In this document: piece by piece, positions 26,152 to 34,616 of the stretch
Position numbering within the stretch: the stretch's first letter is position 1
Layout of the letters: each line of letters opens with the position of its first letter
Source: Planctomycetota bacterium
GTDB taxonomy: Bacteria > Planctomycetota > JACOTG01 > JAJDCM01
Reading direction: 5' to 3'
Length of the DNA stretch: 63,662 nucleotides
Assembly: GCA_029260825.1 (NCBI GenBank)
Contig: JAJDCM010000158.1
Coordinates: 1 to 63,662 of the forward strand
Program-made: the position numbers and the translations under genes
Notes under the pieces: generated by a model
Seen by the model: the letters and a program-made list of their open reading frames with translations, nothing else
What the model was told of the DNA's origin: nothing
Databases searched by the model: none

Positions 26152-27990
26152 ATGCAAAGTTCTTCCATGAAGTCTTCTCCTTCCCCAGGAAGCCTCCACC
26201 ATCCTCATTCTACGAACGGAAACGATGACGGGACGACCCCACTGCACAAGCACGACAAATTTCTGGGGTTCAGCCTGGCGTTCAAGGTCGGTCTTGTGAC
26301 CACCGGTACCCTTGCCCTCTTGATGGGTTTCCTCACCTACTCGATGCATCGGACGACCCGCGACGGGTTGTTTCGAGAGATCGATGCGTTCGGTGTGAAT
26401 CTGGCGAAGGCTCTCGCTACCCCCAAACTTGAAACCTGGGATTCAACGAACGGTACTCTCGTCCAGGCGGCGGAGCGGGTCGTTCAGGCATCCCCGCTAT
26501 TTGCTGAATTCCTGGACAAAAAATACGGCATCCGGTTCTTTGAGCCAGTTGACTTGTCGAAGGGTAGCCGTGACCGGGTGAAGAAAGAGGGCAAAGAGCT
26601 CCCTCGACTCTCCCAAGAATTCTTGGACCAGCAGCGAAAGGTGATCGAAGAGTACGAGAAGGCGAAAGAAAAGAACCAGTCGAGGCTCTCGACCCTACTT
26701 CACTATCGCGGAACCGCAAAGAGCATTCCCTCAGAAGTCCTGGACGCCTTCATTCGTTACGAAGATCGGGATCAGAGTGTGATTCGAGCCAATGTCAATG
26801 CGAAGGTGTTTCGGGCCGTCGGGGAACCTAGAAAATTCGGCGTGAAGGATGCCGACGGGACATTCCTTCCAACAGATGCGGTCATTCACGACGGATACTT
26901 TGCCGGTGGACGCTCGGCTCGTTCGTATTCCTATCCCATCGTCGATGAAGAGGGAAACACGACCCATCGTTCCTACGTCTTCATCTCCAAGGAGCGCATC
27001 GAAGAGCGGCTCGGGCAGCAGGTTCAGGGCATTCTTCTGCTCACCTTCCTCTGCGTTCTCGCCGGAGGTGGAATCTCCCATTTCATCACCAGCCGCATGA
27101 CTTCGCCGATCATGACTCTCGTCTCGGAAGCGGATGATCTATCCTCCGACGCATCCCTCCCGAAGAGTGATGTCAAGACTCACGACGAAATCGGACTCCT
27201 CGCACGAACCATGACGGCGATGGTAAGAAGAATGAACGAGTCTCGGATCAGACACGACGAGGAGATCGTGACCGAGGTGCATCGAAAGCTCGTTCCCGAG
27301 GAAATTCCCATCATTCCGGGTTGCGAGCTCGACGTCTTGCATCGATTGAGCCCGAACTTCGGTGGCGCCTACTACGACATCCTTGAACTCCCGGAAAAAA
27401 GGTGGGGACTCGTCATCACTCAGGCTTCCGAGACAGGAATCGCGGCGGCACTGAATGTTGTCATGGCCGGGGTGCTCTTTCACGCGGACAGTCACGGAAC
27501 GTCCGACCCCGCGGAGATCCTTAGAACCGCCAACGTCGACCTGACTCGGGACATCCGCAAGGGGATGGTGGTGAATGCTCTCATTGCGGTGTTCGACCCC
27601 AAAACCCACAAACTCTTCCTCTGCGGCGCTGGTGATCTCCCGTTCCACATCTATCGAGCAAAGACGGGAAAAATCGAATCGCTTCCCTCCTCCGGTATGC
27701 CGCTCGGCGAGCATTCCAATTCCAGGTTCGACAACTCGCTCACAACCCGAGAACTGCATCTTGAGCAAGGAGATCGCATCGTCCTCCACAACGGTACCGG
27801 GACCCAGCTCGAGAATGCCAAGGGAGATCCACTCGGTCAGGAGAAGTGGATGAAAGGGCTTGAACGAACGTGCATCGAGAGTCCGGAGTCCTTTATCCCC
27901 GACCTGCGTACCCGCCTCAATCGGTACATCGGAAAAGGCAAGGTCAAGGATGATTTCGTCATCCTCACCCTGAGCGTGAAAAAGGGGTAG
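26152..27990 (+). CDS. Membrane sensor with HAMP and SpoIIE-type Ser/Thr phosphatase domain
   Basis: 612 aa. The start follows AAAGGAG by 9 nt. Layout: cytoplasmic N-tail, TM1 at ~43-65 (FKVGLVTTGTLALLMGFLTYS), a periplasmic region of ~225 residues, TM2 at ~287-307 (GILLLTFLCVLAGGGISHFI), a HAMP linker (SRMTSPIMTLVSEADDLS, HDEIGLLARTMTAM), then a SpoIIE/PP2C domain from ~375 (RKLVPEEIPIIPGCEL, FGGAYYDILEL, VVMAGVLFHADSHG, GAGDLPFHIYRA). Such proteins usually dephosphorylate anti-sigma-factor antagonists (RsbU-like) in response to a signal, here periplasmic. No anti-sigma or antagonist gene lies beside it. It is divergent from nifJ with FNR-type sites between, which suggests redox-linked expression. 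Confidence 0.88.
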   Translation: MQSSSMKSSPSPGSLHHPHSTNGNDDGTTPLHKHDKFLGFSLAFKVGLVTTGTLALLMGFLTYSMHRTTRDGLFREIDAFGVNLAKALATPKLETWDSTNGTLVQAAERVVQASPLFAEFLDKKYGIRFFEPVDLSKGSRDRVKKEGKELPRLSQEFLDQQRKVIEEYEKAKEKNQSRLSTLLHYRGTAKSIPSEVLDAFIRYEDRDQSVIRANVNAKVFRAVGEPRKFGVKDADGTFLPTDAVIHDGYFAGGRSARSYSYPIVDEEGNTTHRSYVFISKERIEERLGQQVQGILLLTFLCVLAGGGISHFITSRMTSPIMTLVSEADDLSSDASLPKSDVKTHDEIGLLARTMTAMVRRMNESRIRHDEEIVTEVHRKLVPEEIPIIPGCELDVLHRLSPNFGGAYYDILELPEKRWGLVITQASETGIAAALNVVMAGVLFHADSHGTSDPAEILRTANVDLTRDIRKGMVVNALIAVFDPKTHKLFLCGAGDLPFHIYRAKTGKIESLPSSGMPLGEHSNSRFDNSLTTRELHLEQGDRIVLHNGTGTQLENAKGDPLGQEKWMKGLERTCIESPESFIPDLRTRLNRYIGKGKVKDDFVILTLSVKKG

Positions 27991-28056
27991 CTGCCTTCTT
28001 TCACTTCGCAGGAAGAGAGGTTGGCATCGAGAAGGACGGCGCGACATCAAAACCGA

Positions 28057-29079
28057 TTACGGAAGAGAGAGTACTATGAGTCGACTTCCTTGTACGGAGA
28101 GGGCTCGGCCACCGATGAATCGCTTTGGGCCGACAGCAATCTTTTCCCGGTAGACTCCGAGGAACGCTTGGTTCGGATTGGAAGCGTTGATCCGGGCCCA
28201 TCCTGTGGAAATCCCTAGAAGCTCGTCGGGGTTCCCGTCCATTGCCAGGTTTGCTTGAGAAAAAGAGCTCGAAAGATCTGACAGCTCAAACTCTTGCAAG
28301 CAAGGGTCGACCTGAAACCCTGTGGTAAATCGTTGTTCGTTGTTGTTCCAGCCGGAAAGATCCGCTGAAGCCATGACGTTGGCAGGATTCATGACATAAA
28401 GAGTTCCCGAGTAGTTCCCTGGCCGGGTCAAGGGTGACCCAAACCCTTCCAGGTGATCAAGGATGATTCGATCGGGAAAGGACTCATAATCGACATCATC
28501 AAAGAGAATATCATTCGACATGGTAATGACGTCTCGTGCACAAGAGTCAAAGAATATGGATCCGACGCCCTCAAAGGCATACGCAAGATAGGTCCACTTC
28601 CCATTCTCAGCTGCCCCGTCAGCGACTGAAGACATGATCGTGGCACTTCCCAGGAGGTAGTCGAAGTCAATGGGAAAGGAGGTTTCCGGATCCTTGGCCT
28701 GGACAACCAAAAAGCCCGTGTCACTCCCGAGCGGGTTGTGGAGACCGGCAATGACCGTCAGAGTGTCTCCCGGGGAGATGACCTCGGTCCGGTCCTGGAC
28801 AACGCAAGTACCGGCCTCGAAATAGACGTATCGGAGCTCCACGTCTCCCACACGGAACCCATTCCCACAGGATCGATGATCGCGATTCGTATTTGTGATG
28901 GTCAGACAGGTTCTGACCCCAGGCCTCGAATCGAACAGCGGAAAGACGATGACGCTTCCCCGCCCACCGATTTCAGGGATCCCGAAGCTTGGTCCAACAA
29001 AGACTCCCGTAGACAGGAAGCAGACCAGAAAAAGGGCCAGGTTCTTGAACGAAGCAAGTACATTCGCTTGTATTTTCAT
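28057..29079 (-). CDS. Secreted protein of unknown function (340-aa tandem paralogue A)
   Basis: 340 aa from ATG 29079. I chose this start because a Lys-containing signal peptide follows at once (ASFKNLALFLVCFLSTGVFVGPSFG) and CTGGAG lies upstream; the frame is open for 74 codons before it without resemblance to anything. The mature part starts GGRGSVIVFPLFDSRPG, then CLTITNTN, CGNGFRVGDVELRYVYFEAGTC, FDYLLGSATIM, ILFDDVDYESFPDRIILDHLEGFG and WNNNEQRFTTGF. Cysteines are conserved with the next gene. I do not recognise the family; an all-beta exported fold is likely. It is the same length as its neighbour at 29148 and lies 68 bp downstream of it, so the two form a tandem duplication in one operon. 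Confidence 0.75.
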   Translation of the reverse strand: MKIQANVLASFKNLALFLVCFLSTGVFVGPSFGIPEIGGRGSVIVFPLFDSRPGVRTCLTITNTNRDHRSCGNGFRVGDVELRYVYFEAGTCVVQDRTEVISPGDTLTVIAGLHNPLGSDTGFLVVQAKDPETSFPIDFDYLLGSATIMSSVADGAAENGKWTYLAYAFEGVGSIFFDSCARDVITMSNDILFDDVDYESFPDRIILDHLEGFGSPLTRPGNYSGTLYVMNPANVMASADLSGWNNNEQRFTTGFQVDPCLQEFELSDLSSSFSQANLAMDGNPDELLGISTGWARINASNPNQAFLGVYREKIAVGPKRFIGGRALSVQGSRLIVLSLP

Positions 29080-29147
29080 GGGATAGGCTCCAGATCGCCC
29101 GCTTTGGAGTGGGCGATGATCGGGTTGTTTGCTTGTGGGTTTCCTGC

Positions 29148-30170
29148 TCATCGAACCGTCGGATCGATCATGGCTGGTATGCTTCCGATTGGCGTCAGAG
29201 TGCGGCCGCTGCGAAAGACTGTGCCGTTGTCTTGAACGGTGCTCACCACGACGCCGAGGATGGCTGCTCCAGGAGCATCCGATATCTCGAACCCCATCCA
29301 CCCGTAGGCCACCCCGGAAAGCTCGCTCGCATTTCCTCCAACCGCGAGGTTCTGCTGGCTGAGGCCTGCGGAGAGGTCAAGCATGTCTCGGGAATACCAG
29401 CACCGCTCCGGAAGGGAAAGATTGCGGGTAAACCTTACCTCGTTGTTGTTATAGGCCGAGAACGACAAGTTGAGGTCGGCGGCCGAAGCCGGCCGAGTGC
29501 CTGACATGAAATAGAAGTGCTGATCGAACTCGACCGACGTACTCGATGCTGTCCCGACTCCTTCAAAGTGATCCAGCGCCAAGAAACCGGGAAAGAATGC
29601 GTAATCGACCCCATCAAACAGAATCGGCGTGCCAGCGTCGACCGAATCAGGACTGATCACGGGGTGCGCACACTCGGTAAGAAAGACGTTCCCAAGCCCT
29701 GCAAAAGAATAGGGAAGATAACTCCATCGCACATCATCCATCGTATCGAGGATGGAGGCGTGGCCGAGCAAGTAGTCAAAGCTCATGGGAAACATCGTTT
29801 CCGGATCCAGCGCCTGAATGACGAGGTAACCCTGAGCACCATCCGGATTGTGCTGGGCAGTGATCACGGTCAAGGTGTCTGCCGGGCTCATCAGTTCGAA
29901 TCGGGCGAAATTAGAGCAGCTGACTCCATCGAAATAGAGGAATCGAAGGAGTACGTCGCCCTCACGAAATCCGTTTCCGCAAGCGAATTCACTTTCATTT
30001 GTATTGGTCACCGAAAGGTAAGTAAAAATACCGGGAGACGAGTCATAGAGCGGATAAATCAGAACGCTTCCTGGCTCGCCAATCTTTGGCCCTTGGGCGC
30101 TCGTGGGAGGGCTACCCAAAATGGCGATGGTCCCCAGAAGGACACAGACAACGCCCAGTCGAATACACAT
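29148..30170 (-). CDS. Secreted protein of unknown function (340-aa tandem paralogue B)
   Basis: 340 aa with the strongest ribosome site in the window: AGGAGGTGATCT directly before ATG 30170. The signal peptide is LGVVCVLLGTIAILGSPPTSAQ. Aligned segments with paralogue A include GSVLIYPLYDSSPG, SVTNTNES, ACGNGFREGDVLLRFLYFDGVSC, FDYLLGHASILD, ILFDGVDYAFFPGFLALDHFEG and YNNNEVRFTRN. This is a paired Cys/NGF...LRF(L/V)YF core with no known catalytic motif. It lies 22 bp below the beta-helix gene at 30193-32874 and upstream of paralogue A, so the three probably form one minus-strand transcript. The strong ribosome site suggests this is the most heavily translated member. Confidence 0.78.
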   Translation of the reverse strand: MCIRLGVVCVLLGTIAILGSPPTSAQGPKIGEPGSVLIYPLYDSSPGIFTYLSVTNTNESEFACGNGFREGDVLLRFLYFDGVSCSNFARFELMSPADTLTVITAQHNPDGAQGYLVIQALDPETMFPMSFDYLLGHASILDTMDDVRWSYLPYSFAGLGNVFLTECAHPVISPDSVDAGTPILFDGVDYAFFPGFLALDHFEGVGTASSTSVEFDQHFYFMSGTRPASAADLNLSFSAYNNNEVRFTRNLSLPERCWYSRDMLDLSAGLSQQNLAVGGNASELSGVAYGWMGFEISDAPGAAILGVVVSTVQDNGTVFRSGRTLTPIGSIPAMIDPTVR

Positions 30171-30192
30171 AGATCACCTCCTACATGGTGAA

Positions 30193-32874
30193 TTAAAACT
30201 GCACGATCACTGCGTTCGTTACACTGAACGGCACCGCAGATCCCGAACCATGATCCTCGATCATTCCTTGCAGGGTAAACTTGAAGTTCGGGTTCTGGAC
30301 CCCATTTCCATCGGTCAAAACAAACGGCGCTCGATCGGGAGCCGCCAGTTCTTGAACATTTCGACAGATTGCTGAAGAAATGCCCGTTCCTCGCAAACAG
30401 CGAAACGGTTGGGGAGTTCCTCCTTGAATCGGACCCGGATTCACGAGGACGCCGAAGTACGTTCCTCCCACATTGAAACTTGCGGGACTCGCCGTATCAC
30501 CCAGCCAGACGTAGATAAAGTATCGAGTATTATTTTCTGGGCCAGCCAGAGATGCTTGAAGCTCGATGTCGATCTGCTGCCCTACCCCCAACACGACTCG
30601 TCGATCGGGCCCAACCCCGGCCGAACCGTTAACGAGGAGGACGTCCTGGGAAACGCCGGAACTTCCGTTGACGTTGCCGATACGACACTGTCCAAGCTCA
30701 TAGGCCCCACTGTCAATCCTGACGATGTTGTCACATCTCCCGTCCGCCGTCCTTGTGCGCCCTCTCTGATCCGTGGATGGAAGAGATAGGCCCTGAGGAA
30801 TTCTGCCCCGATCAACAGCCATCGACTCCGCCAAAAGCGCATGACAGGGTGTTGGTCCGCCATAGAGAGCAAGAGGTCCAAGACCCGGGTCGAGTTCCGA
30901 GCCGCTCGTGCCTACGAAGTCGAAGTCAAGATTCGGCAGCCCCGCGGGAAAAACGGAGGTGACATCATCATTGCACCCGATGAAGTTGCCACCGAGGGTC
31001 ACTAGCGTCCCTGCCAGGGACGCGCTCATGTCCCCCGCCGTGTTGCCAGCAACGATGGTGTTCGCCAGCGCAATAACCCGGCCCGCGTGGCCTCCTGGAA
31101 ACATCCCCACCGCGTAGTTTGCAGCGATCGTGCAATTGAGGATCTCGCAGCTGTCCCCGACCGAGACTGCCCCACCATTCACCTGGGGTCCATTATCGTT
31201 TCCACTGACCGTGCAATTGACCATCCGGCCGGGACCTCCAAAGGAAATTCCGCTACCGACAGCCGCATTGTTGTCAATAACCGATGAGTCCAACAGAGTT
31301 AGGTTCCCAGATTCGGATGAGACACCGCCTCCCACTTGATCGAAGTCAGCATCGTTGTCCCGAATCGTACAGAACTTGACGGTGAGGTCGCCAAAGCTCT
31401 GGATTCCGGCTCCACCCGCACTCAGCGGCGGACGCGTTTTTCCGTTTGAAACGGTCAAGCTCGAAACGATGACCGAGGCGTTAGCCTTCACTCGAAAAAC
31501 CCGAAAACTCGGAGCTCCGCCATCTCGATGAACATCGGTTCGATTCGCGCCCAGCCCAACGATCGCCGTGCTCCTATCCAGCTCTGGAAGAACGGATAAA
31601 AGGTTGATCGTTCCGGGCACTCCGATGTCGATGAACCCCGCCCCGACGGTGTTGTTATCCAGAATCGCCTGGCGAAGGGACCCCACGCCACTGTCGGCAA
31701 GAGTCGTCACTGGATACCGTCGAAGCTCGAAAGCACCGATGTCGGACACTGCCATGCCATCCCCTTCACCATCCAGGACACGGGGTTGACCCCGTTGGTC
31801 CGTCGGCCGGGTGCTGCTCCCGACGTCGATGGCAGGAGAATCATACAGAAGTGGATGACTCGGAGTCGGCCCACCATTATTGGAAAGATCTCCTAGAAGT
31901 GGATCAAGAAGACTTGCGGGCGTTCCGACGTAATCATCGTTTCCATTTGGCAGCCCGGACGGAAAGAAGCCTCCTACCCCGCTATTATCCTCGAGAAGAT
32001 TGTGACCGTGACTCTCGAGGATTCCGCCTCCAATGCTTTCGAGCTGGGCGCCATCGTTCTTGGCCACGATCGTATTCAAAAGGCCGATCGTTGCCGTACC
32101 GTCAACAACTGCCGAGCGAACGCCTGCACCTCCGCTTGTGTTTTCAGCAACGGTGCAGCTTTCAATATCGAGGGCAACGTTGAAACCCGAAAAGGCAGTG
32201 ATGGTTACACCCGAACCCAGGGGCGCTGAGTTGCCACTCATCGTAGTATTGTACAGAAACCCGTTACAGCACACCGGCCCAGGAGGCCTACCGCAAGCAT
32301 AGTGGATACCACCTCCCCGGCTTCCCGCCGTGTTGTTGATAATGGCGCAATCTTGAATCGCGGCGTAGGCAATCGTAAGCCCCATGTCGATGGCCCCCCC
32401 ATTGAACGCGGCCGTATTCTCTGAAAGCACACATCGAGTCACGACGAGATCTGTTCCGCTGAAAATTCCTCCCCCGAAATCAGCGACTCCATTCGAAATG
32501 GTGAGATCAAGGAACGCGACGATAAACACTCCAAACCCTGCCTCGAAGATCCGAAAATCCGGAGCGGCATCGGCACGGCGAACTGTGAGCACGTCGGCTC
32601 CCGTCCCCCGGACGGTGAGTGTCTTGGTGATAAGCGGGAGCGGGGACATCAAGTTGACCGTCCCGTTGACAGTGAAGTTGATGACATTACCAGTATCCCC
32701 GTTGGCCTGGGCGTCGATCATGGCCTGGCGCAGAGAGCCCGCTCCCGAGTCGTTCAGATTCGAAACGGTCTGTGTGGCCGCAAAAGCAGCACTCGGTGCG
32801 AGCAGTAAAAAGACAACAGGAATCGCCAGAAGAGCTAGTAATGACCCAGACTTTGGAGATCGTGGGATGAACAT
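30193..32874 (-). CDS. Secreted beta-helix (choice-of-anchor Q type) protein with shared C-terminal module
   Basis: 893 aa from ATG 32874, with AAGGAG 11 nt upstream; a GTG four codons earlier overlaps that ribosome site and is unlikely. The signal peptide (LLALLAIPVVFLLLAPSAAFA) is followed by TVSNLNDSGAGSLRQAMIDAQAN, the entry motif of choice-of-anchor-Q beta-helix proteins. Two successive helix regions follow, each closing with DQRGQPR / DQRGRTR and DIGAFE / SGAYELGQC. The last ~160 residues are the module GNVNGSSG...DVLLVNGSAG...FTLQGMIEDHGS...SVTNAVIVQF. The protein is most similar to the one at 42467-45667. It is predicted to be exported, with adhesin or carbohydrate-interacting roles possible but unproven. 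First gene of a likely three-gene operon. Confidence 0.85.
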   Translation of the reverse strand: MFIPRSPKSGSLLALLAIPVVFLLLAPSAAFAATQTVSNLNDSGAGSLRQAMIDAQANGDTGNVINFTVNGTVNLMSPLPLITKTLTVRGTGADVLTVRRADAAPDFRIFEAGFGVFIVAFLDLTISNGVADFGGGIFSGTDLVVTRCVLSENTAAFNGGAIDMGLTIAYAAIQDCAIINNTAGSRGGGIHYACGRPPGPVCCNGFLYNTTMSGNSAPLGSGVTITAFSGFNVALDIESCTVAENTSGGAGVRSAVVDGTATIGLLNTIVAKNDGAQLESIGGGILESHGHNLLEDNSGVGGFFPSGLPNGNDDYVGTPASLLDPLLGDLSNNGGPTPSHPLLYDSPAIDVGSSTRPTDQRGQPRVLDGEGDGMAVSDIGAFELRRYPVTTLADSGVGSLRQAILDNNTVGAGFIDIGVPGTINLLSVLPELDRSTAIVGLGANRTDVHRDGGAPSFRVFRVKANASVIVSSLTVSNGKTRPPLSAGGAGIQSFGDLTVKFCTIRDNDADFDQVGGGVSSESGNLTLLDSSVIDNNAAVGSGISFGGPGRMVNCTVSGNDNGPQVNGGAVSVGDSCEILNCTIAANYAVGMFPGGHAGRVIALANTIVAGNTAGDMSASLAGTLVTLGGNFIGCNDDVTSVFPAGLPNLDFDFVGTSGSELDPGLGPLALYGGPTPCHALLAESMAVDRGRIPQGLSLPSTDQRGRTRTADGRCDNIVRIDSGAYELGQCRIGNVNGSSGVSQDVLLVNGSAGVGPDRRVVLGVGQQIDIELQASLAGPENNTRYFIYVWLGDTASPASFNVGGTYFGVLVNPGPIQGGTPQPFRCLRGTGISSAICRNVQELAAPDRAPFVLTDGNGVQNPNFKFTLQGMIEDHGSGSAVPFSVTNAVIVQF

Positions 32875-33158
32875 GATGAAAAACACTCCTTACTGGTAGT
32901 AGCTCGACAACACCTTGCAGCCGTCTCCTCGATCTCCCAGAGATCATCCGTTCGATCCTGGGGATGCGGCCGCCTACAAGACGAGAATTTCGGTGAAATC
33001 AGTCAGAAAAAGGGGAAAAAAAGGTGGGAAGTCACATCGTAATCCGGTCGCAGCGTGAGCAGCAACCGTTCATCCTTGTAGCTGGCCCTAGTTTTTCCTG
33101 CGCCGATTGTAGCATAAGTCGCCATCCAGCACCAGCAGGTCGTCGTACTCTGCCCCGA
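32875..33158. other. Intergenic stretch, nothing coding recognised
   Basis: 284 bp between the beta-helix gene start and the HupE remnant. It contains a purine-rich run (AGAAAAAGGGGAAAAAAAGG near 33004-33023) but no convincing promoter, hairpin or reading frame with family similarity. Confidence 0.5.
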
Positions 33159-33405
33159 TCACGCTCCCAGCACCTGGGCAAGAAAGAAAAGTCCCGCAGC
33201 TCCGACCGCGATGCGACCGAAAGGAAGAACCCTGTCTTGCTTCCTTCGTACCAGCCCGAGGACTGGAAGAGCAACCAGCACTGCCATGAGCTGGCCCGTC
33301 TCTACTCCCAGGTTGAACAGCAAGAGCGGCAAAAGCCGGAACGACTCCCCCCCACCTTCCGACATGAGTTCCGAAAGAACTCCGGCAAACCCGAGACGGT
33401 GCCTT
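33159..33405 (-). pseudogene. HupE/UreJ-type membrane protein, C-terminal remnant
   Basis: Only the last ~80 residues of a HupE/UreJ-family protein are readable: HRLGFAGVLSELMSEGG, then LLLFNLGVETGQLMAVLVALPVLGL and a closing hydrophobic helix (AVGAAGLFFLAQVLGA). Family members have about six membrane helices; the upstream two thirds are absent, because the DUF4331 remnant ends only ~23 bp away. No start codon or ribosome site serves it. It is interpreted as the surviving 3' end after an internal deletion. Confidence 0.7.
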
Positions 33406-33427
33406 GTTCTCTTTCTCGTCGGAGGGC

Positions 33428-34189
33428 TTAGTTGGAGGCGCCGCTCGCCTCGCCATGGTGTCCGTGGTTTCGCCCGTTGAGAGGCGTTGCCGCGTAAGGA
33501 AACACCCGATTGAAAGCTATGTCGTTGCTGTTGACGTTGTCAACTCCGTCGGCCGCAACAAATGTGGGGTTCTGAAGATCTCGGAGATTGCTGAGGACCA
33601 GGCTCACCGCGATATCGAGCACGTCGTCTCCGAAGCGACGGCCGTTCGGCCATCCACCGGGCACCACTCCATTCCCGAACCCCTCGAGGATGGTGCTTTG
33701 CAACACATCACCGCTCGAAGAAAGACCCTCCGGCCCGAAGACTCCGAGCCGAGAAAAATTGACCTCGTCGGGATTCGCAAGGTCACCAGGCCCCGCCCCG
33801 GCAAGTCGGGCGGGACCGGTCGAGAGGTCGACCTTGATCAGATCGGGGATGAAGACCCGCATGAGGTCGATCCTCTCGGTGGCATCCACCTGAAGGAGAC
33901 GAGCAAGCTCGGGCGCCGCCGCATAGCGCCGGAACAGCTCTCGATCTCTGAGCGGACTTGTGCGGTTATAGCGATCCTTATCGGCAAGGGCAACAAACGC
34001 CTCGCAGAAGAGAGGGTTCCCCTGTCTTCCAACCTGAACGAAGTCACCCGACTTCTCATCCCGCCCATCGGGACGAAGAACGGTCATGGATCGCCGGCTC
34101 GTCGTCGCGTAAACGCCGGCAAGCTGTTGGTCTCCACCGATGTCATCCATCGGAATGTTGAGAACAAGACTCCAGTAGACCCACTCGAT
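33428..34189 (-). pseudogene. DUF4331 protein, C-terminal remnant
   Basis: The readable part (~253 residues) matches the C-terminal half of DUF4331 proteins: LVLNIPMDDIGGD, VYATTSRR, FVQVGRQGNPLFCEAFVALADKDRYN, RDRELFRRYAAAPELARLL, then GWPNGRRFGDDVLDIAVSLVL and FNRVFPYAATPLNG. Complete relatives are around 450-550 aa and begin with an HREAP-type N-terminus that is missing here. Codons upstream in this frame (34190-34459) read as nonsense while a TPR remnant is readable in another frame. DUF4331 function is unknown. DUF4331, TPR and HupE/UreJ genes often sit together, so this looks like a decayed version of that locus. Confidence 0.72.
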
Positions 34190-34400
34190 CCCCAGATCGT
34201 GTCCGATGCTTGAGCAGCCAGGAACATCTCCCAATGCTCCCCCGCTTGACGCCAATTCCCCTGATTCAGGTAGGCAAGACAGGGGACGCTCCCAGCGTAT
34301 TGAGAAGGTAGCCGTTCTCCGGGTTCGTCGTGACCACAGCGCGAGCCATTCGAACCGCCTCCTCATACTCGTGCGCGGAGAGGTTCCCATCCGTCGCAAT
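34190..34400 (-). pseudogene. TPR-type remnant with frameshift
   Basis: One frame gives HEYEEAVRMARAVVTTNP and ENGYLLNTLGA, a textbook TPR helix pair. About 15 bp further the sense continues in another frame as CLAYLNQGNWRQAGEHWEMF, the expected next TPR. A one-base shift near 34264-34275 separates them, and both ends merge into unreadable sequence. It abuts the DUF4331 remnant. No start codon is evident. Confidence 0.6.
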
Positions 34401-34616
34401 ACCCGGGTCCGTATGCGACTGGGTAAATACCCGGGTGCGAGAGTCCCAGATCCGCACATCCCTGCTCATCCTGCGACCCAAAGCTACCGGCAGCACCGTT
34501 TCCGACGGGCTCTTCCCGTCGCCCATGGGTTCAAACACTTGGATATTTTCCCCATCCTCCCTTCCCGCGAGGGAATCCTCATCGTCTTGTAGCGTTTCAT
34601 ACGGTAAGGTGTCCCG

